From positions 1,438,501-1,502,500 of the forward strand of contig JAQFVV010012419.1 of the NCBI GenBank assembly GCA_028023455.1: 64,000 bases of DNA, read 5' to 3'. Under the pieces are notes generated by a model. That model saw nothing but the letters and a program-made list of their open reading frames with translations. It was not told where the DNA came from and did not search any database. The translations under genes and the position numbers were made by a program. This stretch comes from Epiperipatus broadwayi. Lineage: Eukaryota; Onychophora; Udeonychophora; Euonychophora; Peripatidae. This document shows, one piece after another, positions 34,700 to 47,639 of the stretch; positions within the stretch are counted from its first letter, which is position 1, and every line of letters starts with the position of its first letter.

Positions 34700-36255
34700 T
34701 TGATAATTGGATCCTACACTGACATACATGGCTAAAGGCATTAAAGTAAAAAGCAAAAAAAATGGAAATACATGAATCAGTAAATAAGCCAACACCATCA
34801 TTTACAAAGTAGTAAAAGATACTTTTCTTTGATACTGTTCATTTTTATACATGATGTTTTATGTTTTATCTGTGGATTGTTGGCCTGAATTAGGCACCAT
34901 TCATGTATTGTGTTCATATATATAGTCATATAATGTAAAATGATAAAAAAAGAATGAACTGTAATTTATTCAAATACTAATAAGCAAGATCCATAATATA
35001 TATATATGTGTGTGTGTGTGTGCATGGCTGAGAAAAGTGAATTTGTTAAATTCAAAGCATTTGCTTAAGCATATCTAGTAATAATTTTGTTTTTATATTT
35101 ACACATATTAAATATTACAAGTTAAAAAAAGCTGCTTCCCTAATCTTTCTATAACACGGAGTTAAAAGAAAAAAGAAGAAAAGTTATAGAGTATTTTTTC
35201 AGAGTTGTAATACTGTACCATTAAGATTATTATAAATACTAGAATTTTAGTAAAGGTAAAGTTTGTTAGTAGTAAGGTAACAACAGTACATCTCAATAAA
35301 AATATTTCGTTAGCGATGAGATTTTTTTTTATTCAGCATTAATTAAAAAATATGAAAATAATTAGACTTTTTGAAAAATATGCAAAAATAATTGTTTTTT
35401 TTTTTGGGGGGTAAGAAAATAAAATTGAATTTTATAATGAAAGATCAAAATATGTTTTTATAACATGATGAAAATAATTTTTCATTAATCAAGAAAAAGA
35501 TTTACATCTCTGAAGGTAGCTACAGAAAAACATGTTTTGATTAAAAGAATAAGGAAGCAATACTGTAATTAAAAAATACCAAATTACAATGTAACTAGGA
35601 AAACAAATGATTTTGAGAAGAGATTGCTTAGTTATTATGATATTTCAAAAAAGAGTATAAAAAGATTTTGCTGAATAAATAAGTTAGGAAATAGTGGCTA
35701 ATCAAATCCAAGAGGTCTGAACTTGATTATTTGTAGATGAAGAAATGTTGAATCAAAAAGGGAAGAGAAATATTCACAGTAACTCAAATAGCATTCAGTA
35801 TAATTAGATTAAGATGAAACTTTAAAAATAAAAATGAAACCTCCAAACTTATGACTCATACAGTGATGTAACTAGGACAGAGATGTGTGAGTATATAGTC
35901 TTTTTATGGAGTTGCTAGTTTGATGTATATTTATGGAAGTTCTAAAATAGATGACAACATCTTCTTTTAGAGACTGATTCATGAGATCAAATCAAAAACT
36001 AATCTAAACCTCTAGAATTTCTATACCCTAAATTGTTAATCTATGAAGCTTTCCATGCAAAAAATAAAAATATATAAGAAAAGAGTAGGAAAATTGCACA
36101 TAGTTAAAAGTACTAATGGTAAAATACTGAGAGTGCATAAACTGTGATATGATATATCTGAGATTTATGTAGAATTAAAATAAAAAAATTTATATATGAA
36201 ATGGTATAAAAATTGGAAAATATATCTAGGTGGAATATAATTTGTAATTAATAAA
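34700..36255. other. AT-rich intergenic DNA
   Basis: Contains a (TA)n(TG)n tract at about 34,997-35,022. No gene recognised. Confidence 0.5.
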
Positions 36256-36256
36256 G

Positions 36257-36258
<2 letters not shown>

Positions 36259-36350
<92 letters not shown>
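36259..36350. repeat. (AT)n microsatellite
   Basis: About 92 bp of uninterrupted alternating A and T, the longest pure dinucleotide tract in the window. Likely to form hairpins. Confidence 0.98.
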
Positions 36351-36353
<3 letters not shown>

Positions 36354-36354
36354 G

Positions 36355-37030
36355 ACCAAATGTTTTGACACTTGCTCCCATTGTTTACCATAGAATAACA
36401 AATTTCTGTTTACTTGATTTTTTTTATTAAAAAAGTTAACTAAGTAAAGTATGGAGTAAACAATAATTTTTTGTATAACACTTTAGTACAGCCTATATGC
36501 AAAGCAGGTATGTTTCTTTTGTGGTTATACTAAGCATAATAGTTTATATTGCTTTTAATTATTTCACTTATTAATAAAATAACAATATTATGTTAAAAGT
36601 GTGCCAGAAAATAGTATTTTAATAGTATAGCAAATTATTTATAAGTCAAAAGAGAGTAGAGAATGTAAAATTAATTTAAAGTTAATTTTTGTAGATTTAG
36701 AATAATAGAATAAAAAAATTAAAATATTAGTTTATTATAAGTCAGCTTTAATATTTGTAAAAATTATTTTAATATTAAATATCTTTAAATATTTTAATTA
36801 ATAGTTATAATAAGTTACAATTAGTTATTTAAAAGTAGTTAATAAATAAAGTTAAAGTTTAGAACATCATTTCCTTTGTTCATGTGTGTGAGTCTGTGTG
36901 TGTGAATGCAGGGAAATTATATTTTAGAATTAATCAAATGGTTTTATTTTTGAGTTCTTTAAACTCATTAAAAAAAAATAATTATAATATTGGTTAAAAT
37001 AATTTAATGAATAAAAGTTATTAATTTAAA
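36355..37030. other. AT-rich spacer
   Basis: No gene or TE recognised. Confidence 0.5.
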
Positions 37031-37039
37031 CTTTAGTAA

Positions 37040-39800
37040 ATAAATATCCTAGGTAATCCAATCGGTAGATGAATAACTGGTGTTTATTGTGCCGGTCGGA
37101 TTTGTATGTTCATGTAACAAGATCTAGCATCTAGGCAAAAGTACCTCGAATCCAATCATGCACAAGATACACAGGTCAGGAACACTCATGAACTCTGCCC
37201 TATTTGCCTATTTCCCAGATCTATAACATTATTAGCAACAATCCCGATGACATCGATTAATTTACTTCTCACCCGCCGGCATCGATCATCGGAGACACAA
37301 AAAGACTCTAGGCTAAACTTATATGATGGAATAACTTAATAACTAGCTATATTTTATGAGCAATGAAGGCTCATGCCCTAGCATATTAATTATGTATTGA
37401 GTGGAGATCATCTAATCATATTTGAGCTTAAATAATAACTTAATATTTTAACTTAACTAAAAGAAAGCAATGGTTAGAGTTTGATATATATATTTAAGAT
37501 TTATTAATAACAAAATTATGTCGAGTTATTTAGCCGATGTTAGCCTCATGAGTATTATATATGTGTGTTTGATTCATATTTAATGATAACATTATAATTG
37601 CGGCTATGCCAATAATATATATGTGTGATTTAATGAATTAGCGCTATTAGAATACATTAATGGAATACTATTACACCCCCAGAGACGAAGAGCATTTACT
37701 TAATTTAAACAACAATAATTTTACAAGCAGATATTATATTTGGTTACATTCAATATTATTATTAATTTGGAGTTATAGATAATTAATGCGCGGGATGGGT
37801 AATGAATAATTATATAAACGATACTAAATCTATCGCATTAATACTTATATTAAACTAATAAAAATGTCTGTTTAAAGAAATCATTTCATTATGGCTGATG
37901 AATACTTCTGGGCGACTAATAAGACACTGAAAGGCGGTGCGTACATGGTGGCTAATAGGGTTGGTCCAATTATGGATCCTGGAGTGTGCTTCATGAATTT
38001 TTAATAACAAAATGGATCGATTTCCTCTGCAAATGTAGGCAGGGTCAGTTTGATGAATGAAAGAGTCCAGATTCTCTGGAGTGAAGTACAGGCAAATCAT
38101 GGATGATGAAGAGTGGTCGGCAATGTCATTATCGGGCTGGATTTTCCAGAGCGATCCCCGTATAAAGCATGCACATAAGACCAAGGATGTCCCCAGGGTG
38201 GTTTTACAGCCTGGTTTAAGGACATAGAGAATGACGATGGGGCTCGACTGTGCGATGACCTCCATGTGAGAATGAAGCATGAACATATATAAAAATGAAA
38301 TGGCCTTTATGCACATAATGCTTAATGATATAATATAAATATAATTCTAAAAAGTAAAGATTATCGAAACGTATTTATTGCCCACAAATTATGAAATATT
38401 CAGCGTAATGACATGGCTTCACTAAGCAAACATGGGGAATAATTATACTTAAATATAAAACTAAGACATTAAGATCCCCCTCCCCCTTACATTATGTTAC
38501 TTAATATTATTCATTACTTCTTACACATTTAATAAATCTCAATTTTGGTTAATCAATGCCCTTGTGAAAATATATAAATTATTACAAAATAAGTGGGTGG
38601 TGGTAATAGCTAAGATGGGTTTTACATATATAATATAATTTAAGAATAAAAGATAGCGCATTATTTAGGAAGGAGAATGTGAAAAACAGACGTCAAATCT
38701 GTTTTTCTACAGTAAACATGAAAAATATAATTAGTTTATTTATCTAAAATCGCGAGCACCTGGGCAAGTCGAATAAGACTTGTTTTGATCAAATTATAAA
38801 TTATTTACCCAGTAAATGATGGGTGGGGAAACGAAAATGAATTATATGCTGGCGATTTTAGAATACTATTGGCATTTATTTTAAAATATAAATACATAAA
38901 TGTAAATGAAAATTGTTTGCCACTTGGAAATAAAAGAAAAGAAAAACATTATATAGGAGGCTTAATATAGATTAGTTATATAGAGTTATGGAATACATAT
39001 TTGAAGACATGTAATATAGATGATTTAAAATATAAATATTACAGAGAAGTCAGGATTTAGGAATTATAAGCAGTCAAAGTTCTTTTACCTTGATTATTTG
39101 GGAGAATGATTTCATTAGGAGTCAGTCCATCGGTATTGTTTCACTAGATCTAGGATAGCATTATCATTTGAGAGATAGCATTTCACTTTCACTGAAAAAA
39201 TATACATAAAGTTCAGTAGTACGGGATGCAGAGCTTCATTTATGGGAACTGCATATTAGAACAGAGGGACAAAGGTGAAATTTCCTACTCATGACACATT
39301 GAGTGAGAATTAAAACTGTCATGAAATATGTATAGCAACTTAGTTATTTAATGGTCTCCTCCCCTGTGGATTCAAATCCAGCAGTATATATACTTTTATT
39401 TTGAAGCTGTAACTTAGCAACTACTGCTGGACCTGAGGCGGTTTAAGCACTTAAGGTTTCTCTGGAATAGTTTGACCGGATACTCTTATCTAGTAAGATG
39501 TTTGAAACAATGCAAGTTTGTTATCAGTTTCTCGAACGATTGTTTTAAAATGAATCTTATGATTTTAAAACAAGCTAGCGTGGACAATTTCCACTAATGG
39601 GTTTATTTTATTATTACCAATTCGTAATCTTTTACTTTAATCTAAGGGGTCTTCCAGGTAATTGTTTTTTGAGAGACTTCTTAACAAGATTGCATCACTT
39701 CTGGCTACAAAATTATATATGAAAAAATAATAAGTTTCATATATATAATACCTTATATATATAATATAACTATTAATTTATTCGCAATCTCCTACACTGA
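37040..39800. other. CpG-retaining, repeat-free island
   Basis: This 2.7-kb stretch differs from its surroundings. CpG is frequent (seven within about 150 bp at 38,130-38,280; also CCCGCCGGCATCGATCATCGG near 37,270), G+C is higher and no TE coding blocks are visible. Low CpG loss suggests an unmethylated region such as a gene start or regulatory island, or a young insertion. I found no LTR-like direct repeats at its edges and no clear protein homology. Confidence 0.5.
37855..38316 (-). CDS. Hypothetical ORF in the CpG-rich island
   Basis: 153 codons from ATG (38,314-38,316) to TAG, the longest non-TE open frame in the window apart from LINE pieces. The N-terminal 60 residues are hydrophobic and cysteine-containing; the rest is polar, with no known motif. 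The plus strand over the same interval also has few stops, so the openness may reflect higher G+C only. It could be an exon of a spliced gene or chance. I do not recognise it. Confidence 0.2.
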   Translation of the reverse strand: MCIKAISFLYMFMLHSHMEVIAQSSPIVILYVLKPGCKTTLGTSLVLCACFIRGSLWKIQPDNDIADHSSSSMICLYFTPENLDSFIHQTDPAYICRGNRSILLLKIHEAHSRIHNWTNPISHHVRTAFQCLISRPEVFISHNEMISLNRHFY

Positions 39801-41070
39801 AATATATAGATATTTATTATTTACGCCCGCATACACATGAGAATATTATTATTAAATAAAATATTTTTAAATTAAAATACATACATTTACATTATTTATG
39901 TTATAATACTGAGCAAAGATATATATATATATATATTATTAGCTATGTATATATGTGCGTAAAGACAGGTTTGAATACAGTTAGGTGGTAGGAGATTGGA
40001 TGTGGGCTGTGAAGCAGGATCTGAGCATCAGATCATCTGCTTCATTATTTTATATACATTTTATAAGAAAACTTTATTAACTTTTTTCTAAATTAAATTC
40101 ATTAAATCGCATGTCATTTTGGAAATATCTAGATTAAAATGACTTCATCAATTGATTGACTTATCTTATGATTGAGTTTTTAAAAATAAATGGTAAAAAT
40201 AACAGTCTTTGTTTATTGGGTATTTATAAGAAATTGACAGCTAAAAAGGGGAGGGGGTAATTTAAAAAGGGTACTATATATAAAACAAATGGTTTGGCTG
40301 TTTTAAATTGTTCTGGTTCTTTTGATTCTTGTCTGATTCTGGTGATTCTCTCTGGCAACAAGTTAAAATTGTAAAGTATTTATTATTTTTCTTAAAAGTG
40401 TTTAATTTAAACTTAGTTATTCTCAAGTTTGCAATGAACATCGGATAAATTTTTAGATAGCCCTTACTTTTTGTTACTAAATTGTAATTAAGCTTTCTTA
40501 ATTATAAAAAATGGTACAGAGGAGTTTTATCTTTATTATAAATCAATTGAATAAGATTATCTTTCAAATAAGTTTTAATAAAAAACTGTTGTTATATTTG
40601 GTAGTTTTATATTAGCATGTTGGAACAGCCAGAAGATGTTTTTTCTATGCTATCACAGAAAAATATGCTGTTTAGGTGGTCTCCACTATATAACATCCTA
40701 TTTCAATGTGGGCATAGAAATAGTCTGTTGTACATGGTGGCTGGGTCTATTTTTATGCTAATGCACAGAAACATGACATTTAATCTGGAACATAAGCCTT
40801 TGTGTCAGCTTATGCTCAGATTTGTGTTATACAGTTTGGATGTATGATCAGGGTGCAGTATTGTGTGAGGATGGCTAGAATTCCAACTGTCTAAACTATT
40901 TTAATATTCATTAAGACCTTCTTTCCCTCTATCTTGCATGTTTTATGAATGTCTACTAACAATTATGAGCATGGGCTCACACTTTCATAACCCATCTTTC
41001 ATGTTCAAAAAATTCAGCAAGAGTAGGTGCAAGTAAGATTTCTCTAAAATCACACTCTAATTCACATTTG
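39801..41070. other. Spacer upstream of the Merlin relic
   Basis: Contains an (AT)n tract at about 39,919-39,938 and a 76-codon ORF at 40,617-40,847 of unknown nature that could be part of the Merlin element's 5' region. No recognised motif. Confidence 0.35.
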
Positions 41071-41071
41071 T

Positions 41072-41950
41072 GTGAGAACAACTGTGATATTAATAAAATG
41101 TCTGAAGTTTTTGAATATCAAAGTTTGGAATTTGCCTTGCTCCAAACATGATGCCATCCCATTGTTACAGCATTATGGAGTAGTAGCATGTGTGAAGAAG
41201 TGTTTGTATGGAGGAGAAATAAAATTATATCATTGCAGAAGCTACCAATCCAAATGCAAGGCCAGTTCATGTGAGCATTGGTGTTACAATTTGCCAAAAG
41301 ACATGGCTGGAGGGATTGTGCCTTGATTTCATGAAGATAGTAAATTTCCTGTACTATTGGTGCTATGAGGAGGTGACAGTGTCAATGGCCATTGCTGATT
41401 TAAACCTCTCTCCAGGCTTCCTTGTGTACTGGACCAACAAGTTTTGGCATGAGAGCTTAATGTCACAGCTGTGCTATCAAAGTAGCAGTCTGGGGTTGAT
41501 TGTTGAGGTTGATGAGACATTGTTTAGCTGCCAAAAAACCACCAGGGCAGAGTTCTTCTGCAGAAATGGATTTTTGGCAGAGTGTGCCATGAAACTAGCA
41601 ATTGGTTCATTGTGGCTGTTCCATGTCAGTCTGCAGCCACCTTTTTCAGTCCATTTGGGAAAATATCAAACCTGGATTGACTATTTTCTCAGACTGCTGG
41701 AAGGGTTATCAAACAAAATAATGAAATAATGCATTTTTCAAACATCCAGTAAACCATAGGTACAACTTTGTGGACCCCAGCACAGGTGCACACACACAGA
41801 ACATTGAGTGCCTGTGGGGCTTGTTGAAATGGCACAACAAAAAACAGTGCAGCACAGCAAGACACTCACTGGATACCTACCTGGCTGAGTTTATGTAGCA
41901 TGTGCACAAAGGGAAAGAAATCTTCCAGGCCCTATTATTAGAGCTTTGAG
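41072..41950 (+). pseudogene. Merlin (IS1016/ISXO2-like) transposase relic
   Basis: A DDE transposase of the ISXO2/IS1595 type, called Merlin in animals. The N-terminal zinc-binding part is a run of cysteines (CSKH, KKCLYGG, CRSYQSKCKASS) at 41,135-41,270. A second frame gives FLYYWCYEEV and FLVYWTNKFW (41,340-41,455). VEVDETLF at 41,502-41,525 holds the first catalytic D (41,511). In another frame SDCWKGYQ holds the second D (41,692). After two adjacent stops, VNHRYNFVDPSTGAHTQNIE continues, with the catalytic E at 41,806. All three catalytic residues survive, spread over at least two frames with internal stops. Terminal repeats were not found. Confidence 0.85.
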
Positions 41951-41979
41951 TTGTGTGACATTCATTAAGAACAAGAAAT

Positions 41980-42200
41980 TGGTTTTAAATGTATATATTT
42001 CCATGGAATACCCATTAAATGTAAGTATTTGTTTGTAATATAAAATGTTATTCGAGGTTCACTCGCATGTTAAGAATCCAAACCACCAAAAAAAGTTGTT
42101 TTTAAATATATTGATTTCATGGAGTAACCATTAAATGCAAATATTTATTTATAATCTAAAAAAGAAATTGATTTTGTAGAATACCAAACCAAAAATAAGT
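41980..42200. repeat. Imperfect tandem repeat downstream of Merlin
   Basis: TTTTAAAT-TATAT-TT--CATGGA-TA-CCATTAAATG-AA-TATTT occurs at about 41,983-42,040 and again at about 42,098-42,155. The period is about 115 bp and the units have diverged. Confidence 0.6.
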
Positions 42201-42204
42201 ATGA

Positions 42205-45200
42205 AAAGTTAGTATTTTTTAAATTCATTTTGATTTATGTATTTTTTTTTTTGATGAATAGATTTATTTTATTTTATTTTTAATGTGCTAAAAAACAAAC
42301 AAGGCCAGCCCTGGCAACATTATATGTATGTTTGTTTACAAACAAACCATACCCTTCAGCAGTTTCAGCATGCTAATATAAAAATACCTTATATTTATTT
42401 ATGAATATTATTGAAATTATGCAGAACAATTTTCCAGTTAGTTATCTCATGAATAGAAGAAGTTTTAAAAGAAGAAAATTGAAATGCATAGACTATTTAA
42501 GCTGTATATTTAAAGTTTAAAATGCACTACACTAATTCACCTATTTCATAACCAAAATTATTAATTGCCACTGGAACTACTTAAGGAATAATTCTAAAAA
42601 TGTTTAAATAATTAACCTGCTTTAAAATAGTTCTTTGGATATGAAAAGGAAATATATATTGGAGGAATTATTGCTATGTTGGAACTCTTCAATTCAAATT
42701 TTTGAAGAAATATAATTTGCTATTAAGAAAAAACGTGATAATATTAATTTATCATTTTATGCCATGAAGTTAGTAGAAATATTTCTAAAGACATTCTGAT
42801 ATGCTGAATTATTCTCTGCTAACAAAATGCCTTGTGAATTTTTTAGGAAGATGTATTAATTTACAACCTGGAAATGTCTCATTATTTTACATAAATATTT
42901 TAAAGGTGCTTAAAACATGCTTCTGAAAAGTGTAAAAATGAAGCTACATTATTAATTAAATAAATCTTCAGGATCCCCAAAATATCTATCAGCTGAAAGA
43001 ATTATTGTATTACAATGTTGTCATTTCTTTAGTCATGAGTCATTATTGTTTTATTTTTATGTCTTTTACTGCTTATATTTTAGAACTAAATTAGATATAA
43101 GAACTGTTGTATATGTCTTGGTTTTTGGAAATTCTTTTTTGCCACATTTAAAATAATTTTGACTAGAAACTTCGCAGAACACTTACCCATCAACTAAAGA
43201 TTATAAGCACTTAACAGACAGCTCAGTGCGAAAAAAGCTCACTTACAAAAAAAGGTTTTTTTTATATTGGTAAAAATATTTTCAACAAAATTTCCTTTTG
43301 GAATTTTGTTATGTTTAATGTAATACTATTTAGTATTACAAGTGAGCCAGGTAATTAATTTATGTAACATTTATTATATGCTTGTTATGTGCTTGATAAG
43401 CTAAACTATACTTTATTTATTTTCAGTCAGTGGAGATTTTCATCTCTTACAACAACTATTTTAAATGTATAGCATTTTACTCAGTTGTGTGCTAAACAGC
43501 TATCAGAAGTTTTTCTTTCATATTTTTGCATAAATGCAATAGTAATTATAACTGCTAATATTTTTATGTATTGAGAATTATTATTCTCATACTTTTATTC
43601 ATATTATTATTCATGTTCACTGGTTATCATAATTTTGATATTTGGTATTTCATACATGTGTGCATTGTTGCTTTGTGCCAAAAATTTTATATGCTATTAA
43701 TTTTCTTTATTAATTTTTCACTCGTTTGACTTAAATTGCAATTGTTTGGTTCAGACATTGCTTATTGTTTATTATGATTAAAATTTAGAATATGACTTTA
43801 GTTAGTTATAGTGATGTTTGTATCTTGTCATTATTAGTATAGTATTGTTTGGCCTCACAATGTAAGGCCCTACTGATTGTATTTATTATTGTGCTTGATG
43901 TAATGGACAAGTTCCCCATCTTTATTATATGCTGTTTCATAAGGTGATAGTGCTTATTTCTAGTGATTATTATCACATATTTATAAGGTACCTAGATCCA
44001 TGGAGAGGATCCTATATTTCTCGGTGTGTCTTTCTATGTTTTTCCTGATGCACTGTGACAAAGTCCAGACTTACTCTTTTGCCTCAGAGGTAGGTATTTG
44101 GAAACCACCATTCTTATGATGTATTTAATGATTTATGCAAGTTTTCTCTGCAGAGCCTATGTTTGGCCTATCCCCCATGATGTATTTAAAGCTAGTTTTC
44201 CACCATAGTAGGTGAGATTTTATTGTGTTTTTGATATGTGTTTACAAGATAAGCTAGTTTAAAGGATTTACTTTCTTCAAGTTGCACTTGGTTATTTTAA
44301 TGCTTAAGAGTGTAACAATGACTGTTTTGTGCTGTTATGATGCCAAAATTATTCACAAACCAACCAACAACAGTCAGTAATTTTAAATGTTTAACTTGTA
44401 AGCAAATGGCCAGTAGGTGGAATCCACATATGCTATGTAATTGCTGTATTCATTTAAAACTTTCACTGATGAATGTGTAAGTCATTTACTTTTAACATTT
44501 TAGTAATTTATATTATGTGGACAATAATTTCATAATTTTATGTGTGCAAATGATTTCCGATGAGTGTCCCATACATTTCATTCATTTATTTGCTTATTTG
44601 TTAGTTCAAATTCCTCAACAATAGGAGAGTATTTATTTGTAATTTGAGATTTATTTAGATATGCCAGCTACTGCTTAAATTTATTTAGCTGCTAATATCA
44701 AGTATTAGCAGATTAGTTCACTAATCCTGGTTACTAATTTTTATAATGTTTTATTTTTAAAAAAATAAAGAAAGAGAAATTATATGTTAATAAGCTCATG
44801 ATTAATCCATTGTAAAGCATATAAATTTTATGATACATAAAATTGTTTGAGGGATTACTTATATTGGAGGAATATAAGAATTAGCTAATGTTAACTTTCT
44901 ATTTTATTAAACTGTTAAATAATGGAATTTATGTAAAACCATTTATTTTCAAAAGAAGCCTTAGTAGTTTATTTGTAAGATCGAAAGACTCTGTTTAAAT
45001 ACTGTCAGTCAAATAACGATATGTGTTAATAGCGCTATCTTGGCAATATTTCCAGGTTTTATGTAAATTTTATTTTATTATATTATGTTGTAAATAAACC
45101 CATTGAGTATTTATTTAAAATAAAATTAGTTTCTGTTTATTTTTTTTATATGCTATTGTCTTGGTTCACAATATTGATTATTCTTATTAAATAAATGACA

Positions 45201-45985
45201 TACAGAATACTTTATATCCACAGAAATAAGATAAAGTTATGCATATAATTGTCATTTCTAGATAAAATCACTGTAACAGATAATTTCAAACTTCCAGATA
45301 CCAAAAATAATATTTTGCCTAAGAAATATTTTAACTATGTTATAAAATGAAAATGGTTTTGACATTTCAGAAGATTATTTATACTATTTTAGACTGCACA
45401 CTATGGTATTATTTTAATGTTAAGATCCAATTACATTTAGTTACTTATGAAGGTTACTTATGAAGGTTGTCTGTGGGAAGGTCATAAAAAGCTTCCTTGT
45501 TTTTCTTCCATCTCGAGTGATGTCTTGGATAAAAGGCTATAATTAGTCTAAATTGTAAATATTTTAATTATGCAATTAAATATTTAAGTAAATATTTAAT
45601 AATTTTGATAAATATTGTAATCTTGTAATAGGATGCAGTCACTTTAAGTTAAGTGTTTGCCTTCTATAGTCAGCCAGAATATCATTCACTTATACATTCA
45701 TCTATTCATTTACTTAGTAAGCAATTTCATATTAGTGTATTTCACAAGAGTTACAGTAGGATTCCTGAGATCATTTACTCTTCTTTTTACAGTGATTTAC
45801 CTAATTTTCTGTAACATGGTGTTAAGTATTTCTAGTGTAGGATAAGTCTTTCTTCTTTATTCCCTGTGCTAGAAGAAGAGCACATCTTCTTGGTATTTTG
45901 TTTCATTTAATTTATTACAAATTGTGCTATTGGAAATCATGACAAGAATAGTGTTTATTTTGAAATATGAGATGAGAAACTTTAG
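42205..45985. other. AT-rich intergenic DNA
   Basis: About 3.8 kb. No coding block recognised. A 14-bp direct duplication (TTACTTATGAAGGT) lies at about 45,440-45,468. The stretch 43,850-44,340 is slightly less AT-rich, without assignable content. Confidence 0.45.
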
Positions 45986-45991
45986 TAGGAA

Positions 45992-45992
<1 letters not shown>

Positions 45993-46023
<31 letters not shown>

Positions 46024-46037
46024 TAAAACAAGTTTGT

Positions 46038-46073
<36 letters not shown>

Positions 46074-46084
46074 ACAAACTTGTT
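45993..46084. repeat. (TA)n with embedded inverted repeat
   Basis: (TA)15 at 45,993-46,022, then AACAAGTTTGTGAC, a further (TA)15, and the exact reverse complement GTCACAAACTTGTT (46,071-46,084). The 14-bp arms around a self-pairing TA tract would form a strong hairpin or cruciform. Confidence 0.85.
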
Positions 46085-46404
46085 GTACTCAGAGAATACG
46101 ATTTGATGGAAGGTTAAGTCTTATAAATATTTGATAAAGTAGAAATTCTCAAAAATTTATTCTAAATTATTATTATGCCCTGATTGTTTGGCAGTATTAT
46201 TTGATTTTTTCCACCATCTTGTTATATTTGTTTGTGTATTATCATGTTTGTAAATTTTAATCTAACCCCACTGTGTCTAGCTGAAGAGTCTCTGATTTTG
46301 TTATTTTTATTTTTTTTAAATTTTTTCTTTCTATTCTTCTTCTCTTCTTTTCTCTTTTCTTATTCACTCTCTTGGATTTATAAGTCTTTTTTTTTTGTTT
46401 TATA

Positions 46405-46495
46405 TATATATGATCAATAGATGGCGTCTTTACCAAAACCGCCGAAACAAGTGTAAAATATTTTTACATAAACGCCATCTATTGATCATAAATAA
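46405..46495. mobile_element. Small hairpin element (possible MITE)
   Basis: Perfect 19-bp inverted repeat TATGATCAATAGATGGCGT at 46,409-46,427 and its complement at 46,472-46,490, separated by 44 bp that include a GC-rich AACCGCCGAAAC. Flanked by TATATA on the left, which would fit a TA target. Too short for a coding element. Confidence 0.55.
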
Positions 46496-46559
46496 CAAGT
46501 GATAGCAGGTTACGTGACTAACTTGTTTTTATTTTTCATATATATATATAACAAGAAGC

Positions 46560-47378
46560 TCTAATTAATAGTAATTTAAAATTACAACTTCTTTCTGCAT
46601 AAAAATACCTTTATATAAGAATTCACCATAACAGCCATTATTAATTTGTACTCACAATTCTGATAGAAAGTCAATTATTCATTGCTATAATCATTAAAAA
46701 AAATATTCAAAATTTTATTTAAAGTATCTGCTATTTTTTTTAGTGATAACCATTTTGTAAAACTTATAATGTCACAGGATTATGACTTTACAAAGGGAAC
46801 CCTATTGTAAGCAGTGATGACATTTATGCCAGAAATAAAGTATAGTATAGAGTTTATTAATTATAAACAATAAGTATGTTTGACTATACAGTTAAAGTAT
46901 GATTATCATAATTAACTCATTTTATCTAACATCCTTGATATTATTTATTTTAATTCATAATACATTAAAAAAAATTAGACTTTCATTAAATGTCAAAAAA
47001 CATGCAAAAATATATGTTTCATTGACCATAATATATAATGAAAACATTCTTTTATCATATGCAGTAATAAAGGAATAAATTTTAAAATATTCAACCAATT
47101 TTTACCTAGAAAGTTTTTCAATGCTAATTCTGTCCATGTGTCACTTCATAAATTTAAATTATTTTCATTGAAAAAATAGAAATAAATATTTTATTCATTA
47201 TGCAAATAATAATAAATTTATATGATTAAATGATACTAAACATAAGTAAAAATATCACTAATTTTTACTCAATAAATTTGTTTTTGTAATAATATGTAAA
47301 ACATTTTTTAAAAAATAATGCTTTTATATAAATAGCTAACTAAAACATAATAAAATAAAAAAAGTAATCCATTTTCCA
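46560..47378. other. AT-rich spacer
   Basis: No gene or TE recognised. Confidence 0.5.
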
Positions 47379-47380
47379 TT

Positions 47381-47589
47381 CTTGGAAAATATCAGAGATC
47401 TTAAGAATCTAAACTTGTTATAAAACAATTAAAAATTGCAGAAATATTATTTTCATAGAAGCATTTGCAGCTCAAATAAACCTTAAAAACAAAAAGGCCT
47501 CAAATGCTCTTATGAAATGACAAGATTCCTCAAATTTCCAATTGTTTTATAACAAGTCTAGATTATTAAGATCTCTGATATTTTCCAAG
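47381..47589. mobile_element. MITE with about 50-bp terminal inverted repeats
   Basis: CTTGGAAAATATCAGAGATC at 47,381 and its reverse complement ending at 47,589 bound a 209-bp unit. The arms match over about 50 bp with few differences, and the inner part is unique. No ORF. Superfamily unknown; no target duplication is obvious by eye. Confidence 0.7.
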
Positions 47590-47639
47590 TCACTTAAAAC
47601 TATTATTAGGAGGAAATCATATCATTATAAGTAATATAT

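Noticed and set aside
36165-36401. 78-codon minus-strand ORF rich in IYIYIY
   Set aside because: It is produced by reading through the (AT)n microsatellite and has no coding meaning.
37040-39800. LTR retrotransposon or mitochondrial insertion
   Set aside because: No direct terminal repeats, no gag/pol motifs, and no recognisable mitochondrial protein in any frame.
44463-44490. Another CTGATGA hammerhead core
   Set aside because: CACTGATGAATG is present but no GAAA at a suitable distance and no stem I pairing.
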